Shown one piece after another: positions 1 through 8,313 of a stretch of 64,000 nucleotides of DNA. The stretch's first letter is position 1; the number at the start of each line of letters is the position of its first letter. The notes under the pieces were generated by a model. The model was not told the DNA's origin. It made no database searches and was given only the letters and a program-made list of their open reading frames with translations. A program made the translations under genes and the position numbers. The stretch comes from Aliamphritea hakodatensis (GTDB lineage Bacteria > Pseudomonadota > Gammaproteobacteria > Pseudomonadales > Balneatricaceae). Location of the stretch: the NCBI RefSeq assembly GCF_024347195.1, contig NZ_AP025281.1, forward strand, positions 5,084,001 through 5,148,000. Reading direction: 5' to 3'.

Positions 1-1
1 G

Positions 2-1144
2 CTGGAAAGTTGTGACCTGACCACCGAAATCGAAGCGGACGAAACCTGTGAAGCCATCCTGCATGACTGGCAGGCACAATGGGAAGCCGGTAATTTTGGC
101 ATGCGCACCCCGGCCATACAAAGCAGTGACGGCCGGCGTATGGTGGGGCTGCAAAACTATAAAAACATCATTGAGTTCTTTCAGGGGCAAAGCGTCAGCA
201 GCCCGGAAAATCAGCCAACATCCCGGCACAAAGAACGCCAGACAATCGCCGTCTTCGGAGAAGACGCCTGTCACAAACTGTGGAACGTACTCTCCATCCT
301 GCGGGACAACTACAACCTGCTGTTGCCGCAGTCCTGGCCGGCGCTCAAAGAACAACTGGTATCCCCGGAACAGTGCCCTGATCTGGTCCTCATCCATCAG
401 CCGGTGCAGGACAACAGTCTGGCCGAACGCTGTCTGGAACTGAATCATTACCTGCGGGAAAAACAGATTCCACTGGCCTGTATCGGACCGGAGCTGGACG
501 ACACACTGGAAGCCTCACTGTACGATGCCGGTACCGCTGACTACCTGCTGGAACACCGCAATCCGGCGATCATTCAGGCCCGTATCGGCATTCTCCTGCA
601 GCTGAAACGCTCCCATGACCTGCTGGCCCGCGCGGCCAGCATCGACAACCTGACCCAGGTATACAACCGCCGCGAATTTGAACGCACCCTGGAAATGGAA
701 TGGCGTCGCAGCCAGCGCTCCAAACAGAGCCTGTCGCTGATCCTGCTGGATATTGATTACTTCAAAGCCTACAACGACCACTACGGCCACCTGAACGGCG
801 ATAACTGCCTGCGTCAGGTCGCCAAAGCCATTAAGGACTCTGCACGGCGGGTACAGGATATTGTCAGCCGCTATGGTGGCGAAGAATTTTGCATCCTGCT
901 GCCGGAAACCGATCTGGCCGGTGCACAGAAACTGGCGGAAAATATCCGCGATAATATCAACCGGCTGGAAATCCCCCACACCGGAGATGTGGCTGACAAA
1001 GTCACCGCCAGCCTTGGGATATCCACCCTGATTCCGGCCAATGGCAGTTCACCGCGGGCGCTCATCGAACAGGCGGATCAGGCCTTATATAAGGCCAAGT
1101 CAGCGGGCCGTAATCAGGTGATGATTTTTAATCAGCGCCGCTGA
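2..1144 (+). CDS. Diguanylate cyclase with degenerate receiver-like domain (5' end outside window)
   Basis: The reading frame is open to the left edge, so the true start lies outside; an ATG at 101 is internal. Counting from that ATG, residues about 47-165 look like a receiver-type alpha/beta domain without an obvious phospho-acceptor motif, and about 175-345 are a GGDEF domain. The active site reads GGEEF, and an RxxD inhibitory site (RVQD) sits five residues before it, so product inhibition by c-di-GMP is expected. Known role of the family: makes cyclic di-GMP from two GTP in the cytoplasm. The upstream part may hold another sensory or receiver domain, which cannot be judged here. Cyclase assignment is firm; signal input is unknown. 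Confidence 0.93.
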   Translation: MESCDLTTEIEADETCEAILHDWQAQWEAGNFGMRTPAIQSSDGRRMVGLQNYKNIIEFFQGQSVSSPENQPTSRHKERQTIAVFGEDACHKLWNVLSILRDNYNLLLPQSWPALKEQLVSPEQCPDLVLIHQPVQDNSLAERCLELNHYLREKQIPLACIGPELDDTLEASLYDAGTADYLLEHRNPAIIQARIGILLQLKRSHDLLARAASIDNLTQVYNRREFERTLEMEWRRSQRSKQSLSLILLDIDYFKAYNDHYGHLNGDNCLRQVAKAIKDSARRVQDIVSRYGGEEFCILLPETDLAGAQKLAENIRDNINRLEIPHTGDVADKVTASLGISTLIPANGSSPRALIEQADQALYKAKSAGRNQVMIFNQRR

Positions 1145-1160
1145 TCCGGCCTGCGGGCTG

Positions 1161-1379
1161 TCAAAGCCCTTGCATAACCATTGCCCTGACTTTGTGGGCT
1201 TTTTCAAAATGATCCAGCTGATGCCGCTCAATCCACCAGGTGGCGGCTTCCATCAGCAGTGCCGGATCATCATTTTTGTTCGCAAAAAACGCATAGAATG
1301 ACAGCCCCACATCCGGCCCCTTCGCGGCGATTTTTTTATCGCAAACGGTAATGATTTTTTGCCTCAGCACTTCACGCAT
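1161..1379 (-). CDS. Small conserved hypothetical protein (possibly DUF6500)
   Basis: A protein of 72 residues beginning MREVLRQKI. The start at 1379 is chosen because GGAGG lies 9 bases before this ATG; an in-frame GTG three codons earlier directly abuts that GGAGG and would have no ribosome site. The sequence is soluble and charged, with no signal peptide or membrane segment, and includes the segment SFYAFFANKNDDP followed by an amphipathic helix. It resembles small proteins grouped as DUF6500, but that is from memory and unconfirmed. It ends just after the convergent cyclase gene. No function can be given. Confidence 0.7.
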   Translation of the reverse strand: MREVLRQKIITVCDKKIAAKGPDVGLSFYAFFANKNDDPALLMEAATWWIERHQLDHFEKAHKVRAMVMQGL

Positions 1380-1408
1380 TACCTGCACCCTCCCTGTCCA
1401 GATGTCCG

Positions 1409-1990
1409 TTAGCTGTCTGCATAATCCGCAAACGGTGGAAAACGCTTAATCAGCCCCTCACGGCCCAGTTTTTCCAGCCGCTGAATATTCCGCTCCGGAA
1501 TTTCCTCAGGATTCTTAAAATGAGTTAACGCCCGGCTCATCTGAGCCTCACGGATAATATGAAAGGTGGGGTACGGTGCCCGGTTCGTCCAGTGACTGAT
1601 ATCCTCCGCCGGGACACCGCCGAACAGATAACCGGGATGGAAGCTGGCCAGTTGCAGCACGCCTTCCAGCTCGGCCCTTTCCAGCAGGATTTCGAACTCG
1701 GTCAGCGTATCCAGATAATCGTAAAAATCCGCCAGCATGTAAGGCGCAATCAGCAACGTTGTGGAAATGTCTTTTTCATCCGCCTGCATCAGCCTGTCCA
1801 GCTCCTGCAGATAATCCGCCGTGAGGGCTTTTTCATCCTTCGCCTCAGAGACAAAAAAACGCAGGCTCTGATCTTTCAGGACAGGTGCTGCAAACGGGCA
1901 TAAGTTCAGCCCCACAACCATACTGCGAACCCAGTCTTCGGTGAGCTGGCGCACCTCTTCAGGAGAGGCATTAAGATTCTGTGTATTCAT
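1409..1990 (-). CDS. DUF1415 family protein
   Basis: A soluble protein of about 193 residues with the hallmarks of DUF1415: WVRSMVVGLNLCPFA near the N terminus, then a central LASFHPGYLFGG segment and a THWTNRAPYPT-like stretch before the C terminus. The family is common in gammaproteobacteria and its biochemical role is not established. The start is uncertain: the frame continues upstream to 2038, and ATGs at 1999 and 1990 both lack a strong ribosome site; 1990 (MNTQNL) gives the usual family length. It is transcribed away from ubiC, leaving a short divergent promoter region of roughly 190 bases. Confidence 0.8.
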   Translation of the reverse strand: MNTQNLNASPEEVRQLTEDWVRSMVVGLNLCPFAAPVLKDQSLRFFVSEAKDEKALTADYLQELDRLMQADEKDISTTLLIAPYMLADFYDYLDTLTEFEILLERAELEGVLQLASFHPGYLFGGVPAEDISHWTNRAPYPTFHIIREAQMSRALTHFKNPEEIPERNIQRLEKLGREGLIKRFPPFADYADS

Positions 1991-2179
1991 AGCACGCATG
2001 TTACCCAAAGGGGCTGACAAGCCCAATCCCCGGGGCAAAAAATCCTGCGCCAGCGCAACGAAAAATCCGGGGCTCCGTGATCAAGTCTATGATTCCCCGG
2101 GGTAAGTGATAACATAGCGGCTGTTTTAAAAGTGCGTCATCGCTTTACGCCTGTGGAACAATATCTTTGAGATTTTGCC

Positions 2180-2722
2180 GTGCCGATACCTTCAGCCCTG
2201 AATGACAACAGCTTCGATGTTCGCTGGTACACCCTGCGGCGTCCCGCCAGTACCGACGCACCCTTGTGCTGGCGTAAATGGCTGCTGGATCCGGGCTCTT
2301 TAACCCAGCGGCTGATCAGTGCCAGCCAGGGTGATTTTCGTGTCGAAGTTATCCGTCAGGGCTGGCATCATCCGACCCGTTCAGAAGCCAAAGCACTGGG
2401 GATGCGCCCCCGTCAGCTGGCGGTCATCCGGGAAGTACAGCTAATCGGCAACGGCCAGCCCTGGGTATTCGCCCGTTCAGTCATCCCGGCGACAACCCTC
2501 ACCGGCAAGCAGCGGGAACTTAACTTTGTGGGCAGCCGTTCGCTGGGCAGTATACTGTTCCGTGATCCGACCATGCGCCGGGGTCCATTACAGATCAGCC
2601 GCCTGAAAATCCGCGATGGCGGATCTGCGTGGGCGCGCCGGTCACTGTTTTACCTGAGCGAAAAACCCCTGCTGGTATCGGAAGTTTTTCTGCCGGCATT
2701 ACTTGATGCAAAACACCTCTGA
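2180..2722 (+). CDS. ubiC: Chorismate pyruvate-lyase UbiC
   Basis: Converts chorismate to 4-hydroxybenzoate plus pyruvate, the first committed step of ubiquinone synthesis, in the cytoplasm. The 180-residue protein has the family pattern WLLDPGSLTQRL near the N terminus, then VIRQGW, the REVQLIGNGQPWVFARSVIP segment and a late LGSILF-DP motif. It begins with GTG. Its 3' end overlaps the start of ubiA by about 17 bases, so the two are very likely co-translated, and the enzyme hands its product to UbiA. Assignment is strong from motifs and from the gene pair. Confidence 0.93.
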   Translation: MPIPSALNDNSFDVRWYTLRRPASTDAPLCWRKWLLDPGSLTQRLISASQGDFRVEVIRQGWHHPTRSEAKALGMRPRQLAVIREVQLIGNGQPWVFARSVIPATTLTGKQRELNFVGSRSLGSILFRDPTMRRGPLQISRLKIRDGGSAWARRSLFYLSEKPLLVSEVFLPALLDAKHL

Positions 2723-3620
2723 GAGCACAGACCTGACCCTTATGAGCAGACAACTTTTCAGCAGAGACCGCCTTGAAGCCTACGGACAGCTGATGCGGGT
2801 GGAAAAACCCATCGGTATCTATCTGCTGCTGTGGCCGGCACTCTGGGCCCTGTGGATCGCTGCTGAAGGCGTCCCCAGCCTGCACTTACTGGTGATTTTC
2901 TGCCTGGGCACCTTTCTGATGCGCTCCGCAGGCTGTGTGATCAATGACTTTGCGGACCGCAAAGTTGATGGCCATGTAAAACGCACGGCCCAACGCCCTA
3001 TTCCCGCCGGAAGAGCCACCGCCAAAGAAGCGCTGATACTGTTTTTTGTCCTCATCGGTCTGGCCTTTATTCTGGTGCTGTTTACCAATACGCAAACCAT
3101 CCTGCTGTCGTTCGGCGGTGCGTTTCTCGCCGCCTGCTACCCCTTTATGAAGCGCTACACCCATCTGCCTCAGATTGTTCTGGGCATGGCCTTTGCCTGG
3201 GCGGTGCCGATGGCCTTCAGCGCAACCGGTGAAGCGGTCCCCGCCCACGCTTGGCTGATTTATACCGCCACGGTGCTGTGGACCACCGCCTACGATACCA
3301 AATACGCCATGGTAGACCGGGACGACGACCTTAAAATCGGCATTAAATCCACCGCTATTCTGTTCGGCGATGCGGACAAACTGATTGTCGGTATGCTGCA
3401 GGCGCTGACCCTGCTCACCTTTATTTTGCTTGGTAATCAGCTGGATATGGGTAAGTACTTCTACCTCAGCCTGCTGGTCATGGCAGGCTGTTTTATCTGG
3501 CAACAGTGGCTGATCCGCCACCGCCAGCGCGAAGCCTGCTTCCGGGCGTTTCTCAATAATCACTACGCAGGCATGGCGCTGTTTATCGGCATTGCCCTGG
3601 ATTATTGGCTAATCTCCTGA
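2706..3620 (+). CDS. ubiA: 4-hydroxybenzoate octaprenyltransferase UbiA
   Basis: Integral inner-membrane prenyltransferase that joins the polyprenyl tail to 4-hydroxybenzoate. Both aspartate-rich motifs are visible: NDFADRKVDGHVKRT in the first half and DTKYAMVDRDDDLKIG in the second, which bind magnesium-diphosphate, set among about eight or nine hydrophobic helices. The ATG at 2706 is preferred because it preserves overlap with ubiC; an in-frame ATG at 2742 (MSRQLF) is an alternative and neither has a strong ribosome site. The ubiC-ubiA pair next to phoB is a frequent gene order in Pseudomonas-like gammaproteobacteria. Confidence 0.95.
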   Translation: MQNTSESTDLTLMSRQLFSRDRLEAYGQLMRVEKPIGIYLLLWPALWALWIAAEGVPSLHLLVIFCLGTFLMRSAGCVINDFADRKVDGHVKRTAQRPIPAGRATAKEALILFFVLIGLAFILVLFTNTQTILLSFGGAFLAACYPFMKRYTHLPQIVLGMAFAWAVPMAFSATGEAVPAHAWLIYTATVLWTTAYDTKYAMVDRDDDLKIGIKSTAILFGDADKLIVGMLQALTLLTFILLGNQLDMGKYFYLSLLVMAGCFIWQQWLIRHRQREACFRAFLNNHYAGMALFIGIALDYWLIS

Positions 3621-3644
3621 TAATTCCTGTTACATAAGCAAAAT

Positions 3645-3662
3645 TTGTCATATTTCTGTAAC
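3645..3662 (+). promoter_or_regulatory. Pho box upstream of phoB
   Basis: The bases TTGTCAT-ATTT-CTGTAAC form two 7-base direct repeats separated by 4, the arrangement of the E. coli Pho box consensus. A TAATAT -10-like element lies at 3675-3680, about 12 bases after the box, so the box stands where a -35 would be, as in PhoB-activated promoters. A further half-site-like CTGTTAC lies at 3627. This predicts autoregulation of phoBR by phosphorylated PhoB under low phosphate. Confidence 0.8.
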
Positions 3663-3717
3663 AGTTTAATAATCTAATATGCTCGTCTAAAGAATTGTCT
3701 AAAGAAGGTGATCGAGC

Positions 3718-4413
3718 ATGTCATCCAATAAACGAATTCTGATCGTCGACGATGAAGCCCCAATCAGGGAAATGATTGCGGTTGCATTAGAAATGGCCGG
3801 TTACGAATGTATGGAAGCAGAGTCTGCCCAGGCAGCCCACAGCATTGTTCTGGATGAAAAGCCGGACATGGTATTGCTGGACTGGATGATGCCCGGCATC
3901 AGCGGCGTAGAATTCGCCCGCCGGTTACGTAAAGATGAAGTGACCGCCGACATCCCGATCATCATGCTGACCGCCAAAGGTGATGAAGACCATAAAATCA
4001 AAGGCCTGGAATCAGGCATTGATGATTACATCACCAAGCCATTCTCACCCCGTGAACTGGTTGCCCGGCTGAAAACCGTATTGCGCCGTGCCACACCTAA
4101 AGGCATTGAAGAGCCGATTACCGTTGATAATCTGACACTGGACCCTGTGTCTCACCGGGTCAGCGCCGAACTCAAGCCACTGGAACTGGGGCCAACCGAG
4201 TTTCGCCTGTTACAGTTTTTCATGACCCATCAGGACCGCGCCTACTCCCGCAGCCAGTTACTGGATATGGTCTGGGGTGGCAATGTATACGTTGAAGAAC
4301 GTACCGTCGACGTCCATATCCGGCGGTTACGTAAAGCGCTGGGAGCGCGCCACGAATATCTGATTCAGACCGTTCGCGGCACCGGTTACCGGTTCTCATC
4401 GCAAGTTGCTTAA
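3718..4413 (+). CDS. phoB: Phosphate regulon response regulator PhoB
   Basis: An OmpR-type response regulator of 231 residues. The receiver domain (about 4-118) has the acidic pair D11-D12, the phospho-acceptor D55 (VLLDWMMPG) and the conserved lysine in ITKPFSPREL. The winged-helix DNA-binding domain (about 130-229) has the typical RTVDVHIRRLRKAL recognition helix region. It activates phosphate-starvation genes when phosphorylated by PhoR. The start has an AAGAAGG ribosome site. phoR follows after 50 bases, and a Pho box lies in front. Confidence 0.97.
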   Translation: MSSNKRILIVDDEAPIREMIAVALEMAGYECMEAESAQAAHSIVLDEKPDMVLLDWMMPGISGVEFARRLRKDEVTADIPIIMLTAKGDEDHKIKGLESGIDDYITKPFSPRELVARLKTVLRRATPKGIEEPITVDNLTLDPVSHRVSAELKPLELGPTEFRLLQFFMTHQDRAYSRSQLLDMVWGGNVYVEERTVDVHIRRLRKALGARHEYLIQTVRGTGYRFSSQVA

Positions 4414-4463
4414 GCCGAAGTTTCCGCGCTAAGCTGCCATAGACATCACCCGGAACCGACAGA

Positions 4464-5795
4464 ATGTACAACCGTAATCATTCCATTTCTGGCAGTTTAT
4501 TTTTGACCGCGATGGCCGGCACCGTTGTGGGGCTGGTGATCGGTTATCCCGGCTGGACCCTCGCCGTGTTTCTGCTCGGCTGGGCGGTCCTCCAGGTCAG
4601 GGAATTTACCCGCCTGCAGGAATGGCTCACCAAAGGCGACCGTTCCGATGTCCCGGAAAGCAAAGGCCACTGGGGAGAACTGTTTGATGAACTGGCCCGG
4701 GACCAGAAACGCAATCAGTCCCGCAATCAGTCACTGCGTAATATCATTACCCGCTTTCAGCAATCCTCAGCGGCGCTGGGAGACGGCATTGTCATCATCG
4801 ACCGGGACAACAACCTTGAATGGTGGAACCGCTCTGCTGACCGCCTTCTGGGCTTAAAAGTACAGACCGACCGTGGCCGTTCCGTGATGAACCTGCTGCG
4901 CGACCCGCGTTTTATCCGCTATTACCGCAAAGAAAATTACGACGAACCGCTGCAATTACCATCTCCGGTCGACAGCCTGGTCGCGCTGGAATACCAGCTC
5001 ACCAAGTTTGGCTACGGCGACCGCATACTGGTGGCCAGAGACATTACCCGGATTAACCAGCTGGAACAGACCCGCCAGGACTTTGTTGCCAATGCCTCCC
5101 ATGAACTGCGCACTCCGTTAACGGTTATTCGCGGTTATCTGGAAACCTATCTGGATCAGGATTTACCTGCGCCGTTGCGCCGCGGCCTGAATCAGATGGC
5201 CAAGCAATCAAAACGCATGGAAAATCTGGTCTCCGGCCTGTTGCTGTTGTCACGTCTGGAAGCCAGCCCGCATATCTCCGACGAACTGCCAGTCCCGGTA
5301 CAGTCAATGATTCGCAAGATCACCGACGATGCCCACAGCCTCGGCAAGGACAAGAATCATCAGATTAAACTGGATGTGGACCCGGACTTCAGCCTGCTGG
5401 GGCAGGAATCAGAAATCTACAGCGCATTTTCCAATCTGGTCTTTAATGCCGTGCGCTACACACCGGCGGAAGGCACGATTACCATCCGCTGGTGGGTGGA
5501 TAAAAACGGTGCGCACTTTGCCGTTAAAGACAATGGCCCCGGCATCGACAGCATTCATATCGACCGGTTATCTGAACGTTTCTACCGTGTAGACGAAAGC
5601 CGTTCATCGGACAGCGGCGGCACCGGACTGGGGCTGGCCATCGTTAAACACGTGCTGAACCGTCACGGCGGCAAACTGGCCATCAAGAGTACCCTGGGCA
5701 AAGGCAGCACCTTCAGCTGTCACTTCCCTAAAGAGCTGATTAACAAGGTAAAACATCCGGCAGTTGAAGAACTGGACGAGTTGGATGACGACTGA
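4464..5795 (+). CDS. phoR: Phosphate regulon sensor kinase PhoR
   Basis: Membrane histidine kinase partner of PhoB. Residues about 10-45 form two close membrane helices; a PAS-like domain spans about 95-195; the H-box FVANASHELRTPL carries the phosphorylated H213; the ATPase domain follows with N, G1 (DNGPGI), F and G2 (GTGLGLA) boxes. There is no large periplasmic domain, as in PhoR of enterics, which senses phosphate state through PstSCAB-PhoU. No pst genes are in the window. A bidirectional terminator follows directly. Confidence 0.96.
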   Translation: MYNRNHSISGSLFLTAMAGTVVGLVIGYPGWTLAVFLLGWAVLQVREFTRLQEWLTKGDRSDVPESKGHWGELFDELARDQKRNQSRNQSLRNIITRFQQSSAALGDGIVIIDRDNNLEWWNRSADRLLGLKVQTDRGRSVMNLLRDPRFIRYYRKENYDEPLQLPSPVDSLVALEYQLTKFGYGDRILVARDITRINQLEQTRQDFVANASHELRTPLTVIRGYLETYLDQDLPAPLRRGLNQMAKQSKRMENLVSGLLLLSRLEASPHISDELPVPVQSMIRKITDDAHSLGKDKNHQIKLDVDPDFSLLGQESEIYSAFSNLVFNAVRYTPAEGTITIRWWVDKNGAHFAVKDNGPGIDSIHIDRLSERFYRVDESRSSDSGGTGLGLAIVKHVLNRHGGKLAIKSTLGKGSTFSCHFPKELINKVKHPAVEELDELDDD

Positions 5796-5821
5796 CATAC
5801 ACTCTGCAATCTTAGAAGCAT

Positions 5822-5850
5822 AAAAAAACCTGCCGATGGGCAGGTTTTTT
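5822..5850. terminator. Bidirectional terminator between phoR and mltA
   Basis: Stem AACCTGCC/GGCAGGTT with loop GATG, flanked by an A-run on the left and a T-run on the right. It serves both convergent genes. Confidence 0.9.
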
Positions 5851-5864
5851 ATGCTCAGTACTCT

Positions 5865-7001
5865 TTACTGCGGCTTAGGCAGTAAGGCGAATAACTCACC
5901 GCTTTGCTTCATATGGCCCGCCAGCTGTTTCGCCCGCTCACCCCGGCCAAAAAACACATCCGCCCGCACCGGGCCCTTAATCGCCCCGCCGGTATCCTGT
6001 GCCAGTACCAGACGCTGATAGGCAGAATCATCAAACAGCGTGGTATTCAGCCACAGAGGCGTGCCCAGCGGGATAATCTTGCGATCAACCGCCACACTGC
6101 GTTCATTGGTCAGCGGCACGTTCAGCGAGCCGCGGGGGCCGCTCTCAACCGTGTCTGACAAGTAAAAGAACACATAGCTGGGGTTCTGGTTTTTCAGCCA
6201 GTCAGCCCGCTCAGGGTGCGCCTCAAGCCAGCGGTTAATGGTATCCAGCGAGATATCCTCTTTAGCAATCTCACCGGTCTCGATCAGCACCCGGCCAATG
6301 GGCTTATAAGCATGACCATTCTGATCTTTATAGCCAACGGCCACCAGCTCACCGGTATCCAGCTGCACCACACCTGAGCCCTGAATGTGCAGGAAGAACG
6401 CCGCATTGGGATCATCCACCCAGAGCAATTCCTGACCGGCCAGCGGCTGATCCGGGCCGTCAATCTCTGCCCGGCTGTAATATGGCATCACCTGATCACC
6501 GATCACCCGGCCACGGCAGCGGGCCGCGCGGTCAGCACAGCTTTGCACCTGAATACCCAGCATGTCCGCCGGCTTGCGGTACAGGGGATAGGAATACCGT
6601 TCCGAACGTTGCAGGCTGCCATGCAACAACGGCGTGTAATAGCCGGTGATCAGGCCATCTTTACGGCCTTCCGTGCCATTGATCCGGTACACCTGAAAAT
6701 GGCTTTCAAAAAATGCCCGGGCCTGACGGTGATCCGGCGTCCCCAACTGATCAGCGGCGCGACAGATCCGTTGCCAGTCCGCCGATTTCTTACGCAGCTT
6801 CTGACACTGGGCCAGCAACCCCGGCCAGACATCCGCCTGCTGATCCTGCTGCCAGCCGTCCAGCGAATTCCAACTGACAGCGTCACCGATACCGGCCTCT
6901 TTCGGCGCAAAGCTGCACCCGGCGAGCGCCGCCACTGCCACGACAGTGGTCAGGCGCATACCCTGCTTAATACGGTTTACCCAACCAACGCTTACTGCCA
7001 T
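5865..7001 (-). CDS. mltA: Membrane-bound lytic murein transglycosylase A
   Basis: Outer-membrane lipoprotein that cleaves peptidoglycan glycan strands to 1,6-anhydro products. The signal has a lipobox LAGC near residue 29 of the chosen start. The MltA barrel carries the GYYTPLLHGS segment, and the C-terminal 3D domain shows AQDTGGAIKGPVRADVFFG with the conserved aspartates. The start at 7001 (MAVSVGW) is chosen because AAAGG lies about 9 bases before it; an ATG at 7028 would have no such site and would overlap the upstream gene. Transcribed after the CysZ-like gene, probably in one operon. Confidence 0.93.
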   Translation of the reverse strand: MAVSVGWVNRIKQGMRLTTVVAVAALAGCSFAPKEAGIGDAVSWNSLDGWQQDQQADVWPGLLAQCQKLRKKSADWQRICRAADQLGTPDHRQARAFFESHFQVYRINGTEGRKDGLITGYYTPLLHGSLQRSERYSYPLYRKPADMLGIQVQSCADRAARCRGRVIGDQVMPYYSRAEIDGPDQPLAGQELLWVDDPNAAFFLHIQGSGVVQLDTGELVAVGYKDQNGHAYKPIGRVLIETGEIAKEDISLDTINRWLEAHPERADWLKNQNPSYVFFYLSDTVESGPRGSLNVPLTNERSVAVDRKIIPLGTPLWLNTTLFDDSAYQRLVLAQDTGGAIKGPVRADVFFGRGERAKQLAGHMKQSGELFALLPKPQ

Positions 7002-7020
7002 CGGTATTACCTTTAAAAAA

Positions 7021-7818
7021 TTAGTCACGGGTCAGACGCGGCTCCGCGCCTGAGGAAATATTTCGGCCAGGCGCTGCCGGTTCACTGGCATACTCTTCCA
7101 CCCAGTAAATCGTCGCACCAATTACCGCTGCCGGCATGATCAGAAGGTTCACCAGCGGAATCATCATGCCAATGGAGACCAAACCACCAAAGCCCATCGA
7201 CGTTAAACGCTTTTGCTTCAGCGCAACACGCATATCGGTGAAGCTGACCTTGTTATTGTCCATCGGATAGTCACAGTACTGAATGGCCATCATCCAGCAA
7301 CCGAACAGGAACCACAGAATCGGCGCAGCCAGGCCAACCACCGGAATCAGAGCAATCACAAATATCAACAGGAAGCGCGGCAGATAATACACCAGTTTGG
7401 AAATTTCCCGGCCGACCGCCTGAGGCACCATGGCAATCATTTCCTTCCAGCCGGTATCCGTCACGGTTGCGCCTCTCAGGCGTTGTTCAACCTTCTCCGA
7501 CAAAATGCCGTTAAAAGGGGCCGCTATAATGTTAGCAACCACGCTGAAACTGAAATACACAATCACCAGAACTGAGCCGGCCACCAGAGGCCAGAGCAGA
7601 TAGCGCAAAAAATCCAGCCATGCCCAGTCGGGCAACATGCTGGAGAGCAGATAATCAATCCAGACACTCATCTGATCAAACAATAGCCAGATCGCCCCGG
7701 CAAACAGAAAAATATTGATCAGTAACGGTACCAGCACAAAATGCCGGATACCTTTTTCCGGTAACATACTCAAACCGCGCAAAAAATACCCTGCGCCACG
7801 GAAAGGATTGCCCTTCAT
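7021..7818 (-). CDS. cysZ: CysZ-like sulfate uptake membrane protein
   Basis: A 265-residue membrane protein matching CysZ/EI24: N-terminal NPFRGAGYFLRGL, hydrophobic helices, and the FNGILSEKVE segment after VVANIIAAP. In enterics CysZ brings sulfate in for cysteine synthesis. Here no cys gene is adjacent; mltA follows within 20 bases and a small membrane protein precedes, so the local operon gives no support for sulfate. Family assignment is good; substrate is by homology only. Confidence 0.87.
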   Translation of the reverse strand: MKGNPFRGAGYFLRGLSMLPEKGIRHFVLVPLLINIFLFAGAIWLLFDQMSVWIDYLLSSMLPDWAWLDFLRYLLWPLVAGSVLVIVYFSFSVVANIIAAPFNGILSEKVEQRLRGATVTDTGWKEMIAMVPQAVGREISKLVYYLPRFLLIFVIALIPVVGLAAPILWFLFGCWMMAIQYCDYPMDNNKVSFTDMRVALKQKRLTSMGFGGLVSIGMMIPLVNLLIMPAAVIGATIYWVEEYASEPAAPGRNISSGAEPRLTRD

Positions 7819-7841
7819 TCATCTGCCTCTGATTGGATCGG

Positions 7842-8066
7842 TCATGCGATAAAATAGTTAAAGAAGCGTACCAAGACCGCCGCCACCATCATAGATAAAC
7901 CGACCCGGTTTATAATAAATTCCCGCTTACTGAATTCGATCGTCGCCTGCCAGAACACCAGTATCGACTTAAAATCGCCGCTGCGCAGCACATACATGCC
8001 AAGCGACACCAGAAATACCACGATGCCTGCCAGCATCAATATCTGTTCAGCAATTACCAGATACAT
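7842..8066 (-). CDS. Small two-helix inner-membrane protein
   Basis: 74 residues with hydrophobic helices at about 3-24 and 54-73 and a charged loop (ATIEFSKREFIINR) between. The start at 8066 is set by GGAGG five bases ahead; a GTG four codons upstream overlaps that site and is unlikely. It sits ahead of the CysZ-like gene in the same direction with 23 bases between, suggesting co-transcription. I do not recognise a named family. Confidence 0.72.
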   Translation of the reverse strand: MYLVIAEQILMLAGIVVFLVSLGMYVLRSGDFKSILVFWQATIEFSKREFIINRVGLSMMVAAVLVRFFNYFIA

Positions 8067-8232
8067 TAAGACCTCCACGGCACACAGCCGTTCCTGTAAC
8101 GATGTAATTAAGTGAAGTAATTTCTCCGCCCACCCGAGTATATCTGATGACTGAGCAGGGCTAACTTAACCAAACGTCTCGGTTCTCTCCTTGCGCCAGC
8201 GGAATCCCTGAAGCGGTCACTGGTCTAAACTG

Positions 8233-8274
8233 TATGTTTATGGAACGATATGTTTACAGAACGGTTTATGGGAC
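8233..8274. promoter_or_regulatory. Direct-repeat operator candidate before oxidoreductase
   Basis: TATGTTTATGGAACG at 8233-8247 recurs as TATGTTTACAGAACG at 8249-8263 (13 of 15 identical, period 16), with a third partial copy at 8264-8274. The first copy is preceded by AAAC, giving the dyad AAAC-N5-GTTT. It lies 40-80 bases before the oxidoreductase start and probably binds a regulator encoded elsewhere. Confidence 0.4.
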
Positions 8275-8313
8275 TATCCTGTTCATTCAACTCAGACGCC
8301 AACGGAGCACATT

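Noticed and set aside
48..443. 131-codon frame at the left edge, plus strand
   Set aside because: It is the +1-shifted shadow of the cyclase frame, which is open across the edge and has clear domains; the shadow protein has low-complexity Arg/Thr/Cys composition.
2886..3563. 225-codon minus-strand frame inside ubiA
   Set aside because: Antisense to ubiA, whose prenyltransferase motifs are intact.
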